Source: Planctomycetota bacterium (GTDB lineage: Bacteria; Planctomycetota; Planctomycetia; Pirellulales; Lacipirellulaceae). From it: a DNA stretch of 37,391 nucleotides. The DNA is taken from contig JAJRWS010000250.1 in assembly GCA_024276705.1 (NCBI GenBank), forward strand, positions 1-37,391, given 5' to 3'. Shown piece by piece: positions 1 to 6,402 of this stretch. The position numbers and the translations under genes were made by a program. How positions within the stretch are numbered: position 1 is the first letter of the stretch; each line of letters opens with the position of its first letter. Under the pieces are notes generated by a model. It made no database searches. It was not told where the DNA came from and saw only the letters and a list, made by a program, of their open reading frames with translations.

Positions 1-439
1 AGGGGGCCCGCAGATGACGCAGATTGACGCAGATGATTCAATGCCACGTGACCGATGCGCATAAGTCTCCCGGCCTCATTTCGCTTGCCTTTGGATATGC
101 CATTAACGTAGCACCGAATCTACGGCCTGTGAACGATTACGAGCACAGGCGGTGTCACGGTTATCGGCATAGGCAACCATATCGACGAGTTTGGATTTTA
201 CTACCCTTCCAAATACGCTGTAACTCAAGATTGCGGGGATGCTCGAAATGAGCTTAACCAGGAGGGTCTGGCGCTGTTCAGTCGGTACGTGCGTCAACGC
301 CAACATGGAAGTCCCACAAAAGAAAACGCCAGCGTTAGTGGCCGGCTTTGGGCCGGAGATGCGATCTCCGGTGGGGCTGCAAGAATCCTAGCATTTCGGC
401 CGGAGCAGCAATAGCCGAGCAAACTGTGGAACCAAAAAA
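1..439. other. Region without a confident gene
   Basis: No complete gene is supported here. Bases 11-36 carry a short GCAGATGAC-like direct repetition. A frame on the plus strand is open from 133 to the TAG at 412-414 (about 93 codons) but has no usable start near its beginning and stops lie immediately upstream, so it could be a fragment of a lost gene or chance. A perfect 8-bp stem with a 3-nt loop (CCGGAGAT / ATCTCCGG) sits at 353-371, about 70 bases before the dinD-like stub. Confidence 0.4.
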
Positions 440-715
440 ATGAAGAAAGAACTCATTGTCCAATTGCATGCCAGCTTTGAGGAATTGGTCCACGTGGAGG
501 AGGAGGCGGGGGTCGAGTTTTGGCTCGCCCGCGACCTGCAAAAGGTACTGGGCTACGACACCTGGCGGCGTTTTGAAGACGTCGTTCAGCGTGCTGTAAC
601 TGCATGTGAGAACGCGGGTTACGACCCGGGCGACCATTTTGCCAGGGTTGGCAAAATGGTCACCTTGGGGTCTGGGGCTGAAAGGAAAGTCGACGACTAC
701 GCCTTGACCCGGTAA
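440..715 (+). pseudogene. dinD: DinD-like protein, N-terminal fragment
   Basis: The 91-residue product matches the N-terminal part of DNA-damage-inducible protein D (BRO-N-like fold): the order FEELVHVEEEAGVEFW-ARDLQ, W-RF-VV--A--AC, DHF--V-KMV and VTLGSGAERK-DDYALTR is typical. Family members are around 270-290 residues, so roughly two thirds is missing. The break falls just after the conserved ALTR, where the family normally continues with a Tyr-Ala-Cys stretch, and the next bases belong to an hsdR 3' end in another frame. This is a deletion junction. A perfect 13-bp inverted repeat at 634-663 lies inside the conserved DHF/KMV coding and is probably incidental. A function is not expected for the stub. 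Confidence 0.8.
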
Positions 716-987
716 GGGAAGAGGCATTCCCCTTTTATGGCCTACTGAAGAAGTACTTGCCTTATCAGTCGGACAGCAACATGGCAGCCAAGTTCGCGGA
801 GCTTTCCGAAGCGGTCTTCGACGCACTGAAGCATGAGGCGGTCATCGATTGGTCCCGGAAGGAGGACGTTCAGCGAGAGATGCGGCGGAAGATAAAGCGA
901 CAGCTGCGTCTTGCCGATTTTCCCGCCGAGGATATCGAGGCCGTCACCTCCGCCGTGATGGACCTGGCAAGGGTGCGGTTGACATGA
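715..987 (+). pseudogene. hsdR: Type I restriction HsdR, C-terminal remnant
   Basis: In this frame the translation runs REEAFPFYGLLKKYL, then NMAAKFAEL, HEAVIDW, DVQREMRRKIKRQL and ends in DLARVRLT. That is the recognisable C-terminal end of type I restriction endonuclease R subunits (about 90 of roughly 1000 residues). No motor or nuclease motif is present, so this is only the tail. It is joined directly to the dinD-like stub around 710-716. Its TGA overlaps the ATG of the downstream metallopeptidase (ATGA at 984-987), which preserves the original hsdR-metallopeptidase operon junction. An internal TTG at 757 could give a 76-residue peptide but nothing suggests it is functional. Confidence 0.8.
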
Positions 988-1724
988 ACCAAACGTATCG
1001 TATCGACTTCGGCGGGACGAGGATCGCCTATTCGATTCAGCGGACCAGCCGTCGCAAGACGATTGCCATCACGGTCTGCCCAGACAAGTCGGTGACTGTT
1101 GCCGTACCGAAAGGGACACGTCAAACCATCGTGGCGAAGAAGGTCCACCAGAAAGCCGAATGGATTGTTCGGCAGCAAGAGCGTCTACGCCGCAACGGTC
1201 GGCAATCGACAAAAACATTCGCCAGCGGTGAGTCGTTCCGTTATCTCGGCCGCCAGTATCAGTTGAAGATTGAACTGCAATCGACGGCACCGCCCATTCC
1301 GCGGGCTTCCATGTTTCGTGGGCGATTGGTCGTTCCGGTTGCTCGCCGCTGGGGAGCCGAGCGCCGCCGGACTGCCATTCGAGACGCACTCGTCGACTGG
1401 TATCGCGAACATGCCGACGTTCAAATCCGATCGGCGGTGGACCGATTCGCCTCCCGCCTGGGCGTAACCCTAACGGGCGTCGAACTGCGCGAGATGAAGA
1501 CCCGTTGGGGCAGCGGCGGCACGAATGGCCGCCTGCGTTTCAATTGGCGCATCGTGATGGCTCCCAAACGACTGCTGGAATACGTCGTCGCCCACGAACT
1601 TTGTCATATCCGGTATCATGACCACTCCCGAGAGTTCTGGAGACTTCTCGGCCGAGTGATGCCTGATTACGAGCAAAGGCGACAAGAGCTGGAGCAACTG
1701 GGCCCTGCTTTAAACGTATATTGA
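984..1724 (+). CDS. YgjP/DUF45-family zinc metallopeptidase
   Basis: The 246-residue protein has the YgjP-like (DUF45) layout: an N-terminal beta-rich part with RRKTIAI and VAVPKG, the segment MKTRWGSGG, and the zinc site HELCHIRYHDHSREFW near the C-terminus. The HExxH histidines plus the later His would bind zinc, and the Glu would be the catalytic base. Most relatives have Cys after RWGS; here it is Gly. The ATG at 984 is preferred because it overlaps the hsdR stop as ATGA and matches the family start; an in-frame extension to 849 runs through the hsdR remnant. Such genes commonly sit downstream of hsdR in type I restriction loci, which fits the remnant here. Its physiological substrate is not known. 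It appears intact although the restriction genes are gone. Confidence 0.85.
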   Translation: MNQTYRIDFGGTRIAYSIQRTSRRKTIAITVCPDKSVTVAVPKGTRQTIVAKKVHQKAEWIVRQQERLRRNGRQSTKTFASGESFRYLGRQYQLKIELQSTAPPIPRASMFRGRLVVPVARRWGAERRRTAIRDALVDWYREHADVQIRSAVDRFASRLGVTLTGVELREMKTRWGSGGTNGRLRFNWRIVMAPKRLLEYVVAHELCHIRYHDHSREFWRLLGRVMPDYEQRRQELEQLGPALNVY

Positions 1725-1746
1725 TCGTTGCGTATCACATAGTTCA

Positions 1747-1926
1747 TCAGATAGCTATCCGGTTGCCAAAGTGGTCCTTCGACAGTTCCCATGCGGCGCG
1801 TTGTGTTTCGTTGTATTCTGGGCCGTTGCTCATCGTTTCATGCTCTCATATTCCACAGCAAACCACGTTCTTTCAAGACGCCGCCGCAATCGGTTCACCT
1901 TCTTGTTGAACAGAGAACTTGAACAT
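1747..1926 (-). pseudogene. Fragments of two small ORFs downstream of the CD-NTase locus
   Basis: On the minus strand an ATG at 1926 follows a good ribosome site (GGAGGATGAGCCG) and starts MFKFSVQQEGEPIAA before a TGA at 1873-1875. Shifting frame near 1885 restores a reading that ends ESMKR with TGA at 1830-1832. That stop overlaps an ATG at 1833 (ATGA) starting a 28-residue ORF, MSNGPEYNETQ, which ends at 1747. The ribosome site and the stop/start overlap look like the remains of tightly packed genes on the same strand as the CD-NTase, possibly its ancillary or effector genes. No family was recognised, and the reading could be chance. Confidence 0.3.
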
Positions 1927-2016
1927 CGGCTCATCCTCCGTGATTCAACCTTCTCACGCTCCGTCATCAACCACACTGCTCCACACCCTCACTCCTCTGG
2001 TCGCGATGTCAAATTC

Positions 2017-2270
2017 TTACTTGTTATGACACTTTCCCAACTTTTTCTTGCCGCCACAAAAGCAGGGTTGTTTATTGGCAACACGTTTCTTGAGAGAAGC
2101 CAATCGAATCATTTCAAGGCACTCCTCCTTATTCTTGAGTTTGAATATCGACTGGTAATCCTCAATCAGCCCCTTTGTTCCGTGAGACAGTTCTCCTTGT
2201 GGTAGAATTCCATACTGTTCTTTGTGACTGTAGCCGTACCATAAGTCTTTTGCAACGATTTACGCATCAT
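2017..2270 (-). pseudogene. SEC-C-type zinc-knuckle protein remnant (CBASS-associated?)
   Basis: A frame open from 2259 to the TAA at 2017-2019 encodes about 80 residues, with YGILPQGELSHG, IEDYQSIF, then CFCGGKKKLGKCHN at the end. The final CxCGxxKxxxxCH is the SEC-C zinc-binding signature. The frame has no start codon. An ATG pair at 2265-2270, overlapping the end of the CD-NTase gene, opens another frame (MMRKSLQKTYG) that soon stops. The simplest reading is that the original gene began at 2270, overlapping the cyclase, and lost most of its body in an internal, frame-changing deletion that kept only the zinc-knuckle end. Adjacency to a CD-NTase suggests a CBASS accessory protein, perhaps of the E2-like type; that part is inference. 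Confidence 0.6.
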
Positions 2271-3279
2271 CACACCACGGCTTCGGTGCCGAGTGAATAA
2301 CTGTGGGTGCTTTTCTTGGAATCGCGGCAACCGCTCCTCCCGAAAGCGTTGCTATCTGCTTAGCTCGGTTGAAGGATAGGTCAACGTCAAACTTACTGCG
2401 TAATGACCGTTGCACTTGGTCCTCATTGAGGGGTTTGCAAAGGTTGTCTATATCAGTCCTAACCTGCGTGTGCCAGTCCCAAAAGTTCTTTTCTAGGTTG
2501 GAGTCCTTAGCCCATTTGTCCGCAAAATCCTCAGCTGGATTGACCGGATTGGGAACCCTCGGTTGGGTTTCACGTACAAACTGGGGCATTCGGTCGACGA
2601 TATTTGACAAAGCTGCGTACAGCTCAATTTCTCCACCGTACGCATGAGCGGAAAGAGTCGTGATAATCATCGAAATTGGCTTTCGGTCCGGGTCGGTCCG
2701 AAACATCACGTCGCGGTGACGCTTTAGAATCTGAATGGACCGTTGGAGTGGCGTCTTCCATTCGTAGGGAGGCACGTCGCCAATGGATGCATAAGCTTGA
2801 TTTGCTACGAGCATCGCGCGGCGTGTTTGAGCGACTGCCTTCATTCGGCTTTCAAACCAACCGGCAAAGCCTCGCGGATTGCTCTTCGGCCAATCGTCAG
2901 ACACTTCTTCATAGTGGGTGTGTTTCTTGTCTGTGATTGCCGCCGTTTCAACAGCGAACTTTTTGGGGATGCTTTGCGAAACCAGCAAGGCCACGAATTG
3001 CTCGTCGTCGGGAATTGACGGCAAAATGTCCATGTGAAAGCTCACGTCATCCTGATAGTTGAGACGCCAGCAACGACGCTTCTCTTTAGCCGGGTCTTTG
3101 AAGTCGTGAGCGTCCGCATACGACTTAACCTCGTCGCCGATTAACTTCTTGAGTGCAATCTGCAACATTTGGTCTTTGGAAAGGGCAAGTTGACAGACCA
3201 GGTCTAAATCGTATTCCTCATTCTTGAGAAGAGGACGGATGACCGTCCCGTAGGTAGATCGATAGCATGGCGAGCCCAA
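2260..3279 (-). pseudogene. CBASS-type CD-NTase (oligonucleotide cyclase), 5' truncated
   Basis: The 339-residue frame resembles bacterial cGAS/DncV-like nucleotidyltransferases. Visible elements are YGTVIRP, EYDLDLVC (metal-binding D-x-D), FHMDILP (third acidic residue), the substrate-lobe segment RSIQILKRHRDVMF, and VPNPVNPAEDFADKW near the end, all typical of CBASS cyclases. These make a nucleotide second messenger on phage infection that activates an effector. The recognisable homology starts within the first ten residues, whereas the family normally has several dozen residues and a clear GS motif before this point. The only start is a TTG at 3279 inside the end of the upstream membrane-protein frame. 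A GS is present at residues 2-3 but its authenticity is doubtful. I read it as cut at its 5' end and without effector, so probably inactive. Confidence 0.75.
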
Positions 3280-4206
3280 GCCCGAAGGACGAGACGGCCA
3301 GTGAGGAGAAGAGTTGCCGGAGCCAGAGCATGCTCCGAGTCGGTCCCGATTGCGGCGTTCGGTCTGAGGATTGGGGAAGCCCTGAAAATAGATTCCAAAG
3401 CAGTACCAATAGAATCATGAGTCCGACCGCAAGGCTTGGTCCGTTGTGCAGGAACCATTGCCAGTGGGCCCAGGTGAGCGAGTTTTTATTGAGTTGCCAT
3501 GCGGCGCGGATATTACTTGCTGAGAAAAGCTCGGTCCCCTGTTCGGCAACCGTCACCATTGTGCTCACGTTGTCACCCGTGATACCCGACGCCAGCCAAA
3601 GGCTGCAGAGAACGGCAATGGCGGTCAATGCGCCAAGCAGAGCCCGCAGGCTGAAATGAAACCGGCGTTGGAGCGCGTATTGCCAGAACAGATGGTCGAG
3701 GGTGCCGGTCACAATAATTCCTCCCAGGCCGAGGATGATCGCCTGCTGCATGGCCTCCGGTAGGATCCCGGCCGGGGCCAGCCCAAAGATGCAGAATGTA
3801 ATCCCGAAGCCAGCCAGGCGAAGAGGTGTCCGTACCATGCCAGCCGTCGACTCGGGCCTCGGAACTTGCGGGCCAGAAGCCAAGAGAAAAGCCAGCAGAT
3901 GACAGCAGCCGACAGAGCCGCCACCGCAGCCGTCCGCGATGTTGTGGAGAGGAGCCAACGCCCGATCAAGGTCCGCCCCTGTTTTGCCAGCTTCACCTTG
4001 GGGAGCTGGTTGATCACCGTGGTCAGGGCCACAAACCGGGTCTGGTACCTGGAGGATAATGCATCGAACTGTTCGAGCGATTCCGCCTCGACGAGTCCGG
4101 GATTTTCGGTCGCGAGATTGCCGATCGATGCGATAGTCGCCCGCAACTCTTGCGTAAAATGTTCTGTTGCGACGTCTACGGGGGTTGCAAAGGCAACATC
4201 AATCAT
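3218..4206 (-). pseudogene. Multi-pass membrane protein, frameshifted and 3' truncated
   Basis: Two minus-strand frames join into one plausible protein. The first starts at ATG 4206 (MIDVAFATPVDV), has a soluble part and one membrane segment (AVAALSAAVICWLFSWLLA), and loses sense near 3855. The second picks up there (MVRTPLRLAGFG) and continues with further membrane segments to 3218. A single frameshift close to 3850-3862, in a GGCCC-rich stretch, would link them. The distal end overlaps the truncated CD-NTase start by about 60 bases, so both genes seem to have been cut at the same junction. I do not recognise the family; the first ~100 residues look like an extracytoplasmic segment before a membrane domain. 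A sequencing error could also explain the shift. Confidence 0.5.
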
Positions 4207-4210
4207 CGCC

Positions 4211-4320
4211 GCGGTTTTGTGCCGTTGGCGTTATCACCTCCGTATGCATAAATAAATCAAGATAAATCTAGGCCCCAGTTATTGTATTGCCTAAATTGCC
4301 GAACGGGTCCTGCCCCTTTT
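4211..4320. repeat. Diverged dispersed repeat, copy 1
   Basis: This stretch aligns with 12248-12360. Shared blocks include GCGGTT-TGT, TTGGCGTT-TCACC, GTATGCAT, then further on AAAT-GC--AA and a CCTG before a run ending in GCCC/CCCC. Both copies lie next to genes that look recently rearranged. This one falls in the 256-base divergent gap between the membrane pseudogene and the DUF1080 gene. It could be the end of a lost mobile element. Confidence 0.5.
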
Positions 4321-4462
4321 CTCTTGCATGCACGTTCGTGTTCGTCTAGCTTAGGGGGCGGAGCTCTTTCAATGTTGCCTGCAAGAGATCACTGGAAAAG
4401 CATCTTTTGTCAGCAGCACAAACGGCGTCTACCAGCATGATGACCGTCGAGGGAGGTTACCC

Positions 4463-5446
4463 ATGATTCGCATCGCCACCGTTTTATTTTTGAGTGCCTT
4501 ATTCACCCTCGATACTCGCTCCAACGCGGTCGACGAATTCAGTTCGCTCTTTGACAGCAAGACGCTCGACGGCTGGACGGCACTGCCAGGTGGCCAATGG
4601 GCGGTAGTCGATGGCGCCATCGGTGGCGACGTGACCGTGACCGTTAACGGTATCACGACCGCGCGGCTGAAAGACGATCCGGGATCGCGGGAGGGCCTGC
4701 TTGGGCTCCAGCTACACGGCGGGCAAAAAATGCACGTCCTATTCAAAGATCTCGAAATCAAGGAGATTACCAATCCCGTTCAGCCGGTAATCCTGGAAAA
4801 GATTCACGATCCGTCGCGCCCGCGCCCGCAGGCCGTCGGGCCCAAAAGTTTCGCTTCGCTTGAACCGTCGCGCAAACCGCCCGAGGAGGCAGTGATCCTG
4901 TTCGACGGAAGTGGCCTTGAACTATGGGAAAAAGGTGAGTGCGTCGTCAAGGCGGGCATGATGGAACCCGGTCCAGGCGGTTTGACGACCAGGCAGCCGT
5001 TTTCGGACTGTCGACTGCATGTCGAATGGCGGATCGCCGATCCGGAAAGCCATGGTAACAGCGGCGTCTACTTGATGAATCAGTATGAAGTGCAGATTTA
5101 CAATTCACACGACAACCATTCGGAAATTTACGCCGATGGAATGGCCGGCGCAATCTATGGGCAGTATCCTCCACTGGTAAACGCCTGCCGACCCGCTGGC
5201 GAATGGGAGATGTTCGACATTGTGTTCACGGCACCTGATTTCGACGCTTCAGGCAAGCTCACTCGACCGGCGACCATGACCATCCACCAGAACGGCATCC
5301 TCGTGCAAGACCACGTCGCGCTGACAGGCCCCACCGACCACCAGACGCGACCACCGTACCGGCGGCAAGCTGACAAGATGCCGATCTATCTCCAGTATCA
5401 CGGAAACCGAGTCCAGTTTCGCAATATCTGGATAGTCCAGCAGTAG
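4463..5446 (+). CDS. Secreted DUF1080 (3-keto-disaccharide hydrolase-like) protein
   Basis: This 327-residue protein starts with a signal peptide (MIRIATVLFLSALFTL, cleavage around residue 23) and has a strong ribosome site (GGGAGGTTACCC) just before the ATG. The C-terminal ~190 residues are a full DUF1080 lectin-like beta-sandwich domain: VILFDGSGLELWEK, HVEWRIADPESHGNSGVYL, GEWEMFDIVFTAPDF, and a final FRNIWIVQQ. Planctomycete relatives act on, or bind, oxidised sugars outside the cytoplasm. The N-terminal part is a second DUF1080 copy with its middle missing: it opens SLFDSKTLDGWTAL, WAVVDGAIGG and then jumps straight to the C-terminal strand pair NGITTARLKDD ... GLLGLQLHGG ... FKDLEIKEI. 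About 90 residues appear deleted in frame. It is convergent with the SUMF1-like gene, one base apart. Confidence 0.85.
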   Translation: MIRIATVLFLSALFTLDTRSNAVDEFSSLFDSKTLDGWTALPGGQWAVVDGAIGGDVTVTVNGITTARLKDDPGSREGLLGLQLHGGQKMHVLFKDLEIKEITNPVQPVILEKIHDPSRPRPQAVGPKSFASLEPSRKPPEEAVILFDGSGLELWEKGECVVKAGMMEPGPGGLTTRQPFSDCRLHVEWRIADPESHGNSGVYLMNQYEVQIYNSHDNHSEIYADGMAGAIYGQYPPLVNACRPAGEWEMFDIVFTAPDFDASGKLTRPATMTIHQNGILVQDHVALTGPTDHQTRPPYRRQADKMPIYLQYHGNRVQFRNIWIVQQ

Positions 5447-5447
5447 C

Positions 5448-6392
5448 TCACCGCGGGGATTCATGGTTGAGTGATTCAAGGTCGAGCAGGGGATCCTTTG
5501 AGGCTGAAGCGGGAAGCAGGATACGAAACCCAACGAAATCGTAATCGCCATAGTGGTCTCCCGCATCGCAATAACGACTGGCCGAACGGCAGTAACGCGC
5601 ATAACTGCCAAAATACCCTCCACGAATGGCGTGGGATGTGCCCGTGGCTGGCCCACGGGGGTCGACCAGAGGGCCAGGGCGGCGCGCGCTGACCCAATAA
5701 TCCTCGCACCACTCCGACACATTTCCATGCATGTCGTGAAGCCCCCACCGATTCGCCTTCTTGGCGCCAACTGGCTTGGTCCCGGCCAGGCTTTTGTTAT
5801 TGCCACGCCACCAGAGATGCTGGTCCAAGGTTTTGGAGAAGAGATCGCCCGCATCGGCTGCATCGAGCGCATCGCCAAAGGAAAAACGGGTTGAGGTGCC
5901 CGCCCGGCAGGCATACTCCCACTCGGCTTCCGTCGGCAGTCGGAATCCATTGGCCCCTGCTTGCCGAGTCCAGGTCGTTTCGTCGTAGGCCGGTACGTAC
6001 CCGTGGATGCGACTGAGCCGGTTGCAAAAAAGGGCGCATTGGTTCCAGGAGCCCCTTTCAACAGGGTGGTCGGGCTTGTCATGGTATTTCGCCGGGTTGT
6101 CTCCCATCACCGTTTTCCACTGAGCCTGGGTCACTTCCCGTTTGCCAAGAAAAAATGGCCTCGAGAGAGTCACCCGGCGGATTCCTTCGACTTCATGAAA
6201 CGCACCCCGCTCGGTGTCCGGAGAGCCCATGAGAAAATGGCCCGCTGGGATGAAAACCATTTCCAGGGATTCTGGGCGAGAGGAATCGACCGTCAGAGGA
6301 ATGGCCATCCCCTCTCCTGGCAATTCAGTCGTGAGCGACCAGAAGGCAACGATCGAAACGGGCAGGAGAAAAACGGGTGCGATGAGAAACAT
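5448..6392 (-). CDS. SUMF1/formylglycine-generating-enzyme-like protein
   Basis: The 314-residue protein has an N-terminal hydrophobic segment (MFLIAPVFLLPVSIVAFWSL) that exports or anchors it, followed by an FGE-sulfatase domain: FIPAGHFLMGS, FFLGKREVTQAQW, RLPTEAEWEYACRAG, DMHGNVSEWCEDYW, and RYCRSASRY near the end. In true formylglycine-generating enzymes two cysteines close to the C-terminus do the chemistry. Here the segment after RGGYF retains a Cys at the second position but has Ser where the first is expected, so sulfatase activation is doubtful and a binding or other modifying role is more likely. It lies 10 bases after the GH9 gene on the same strand, so the two probably form an operon with the hydrolase first. 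Confidence 0.85.
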   Translation of the reverse strand: MFLIAPVFLLPVSIVAFWSLTTELPGEGMAIPLTVDSSRPESLEMVFIPAGHFLMGSPDTERGAFHEVEGIRRVTLSRPFFLGKREVTQAQWKTVMGDNPAKYHDKPDHPVERGSWNQCALFCNRLSRIHGYVPAYDETTWTRQAGANGFRLPTEAEWEYACRAGTSTRFSFGDALDAADAGDLFSKTLDQHLWWRGNNKSLAGTKPVGAKKANRWGLHDMHGNVSEWCEDYWVSARRPGPLVDPRGPATGTSHAIRGGYFGSYARYCRSASRYCDAGDHYGDYDFVGFRILLPASASKDPLLDLESLNHESPR

Positions 6393-6402
6393 GGGAATCT
6401 CT

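Noticed and set aside
634-663. Perfect 13-bp inverted repeat with 4-nt loop
   Set aside because: It lies within conserved DinD coding (DHF..V.KMV) and has no T-tract, so it is most likely incidental.
1771-2205. Plus-strand frame of 144 codons
   Set aside because: It overlaps the SEC-C remnant in antisense; the minus-strand reading has a recognisable zinc motif while this one has none.
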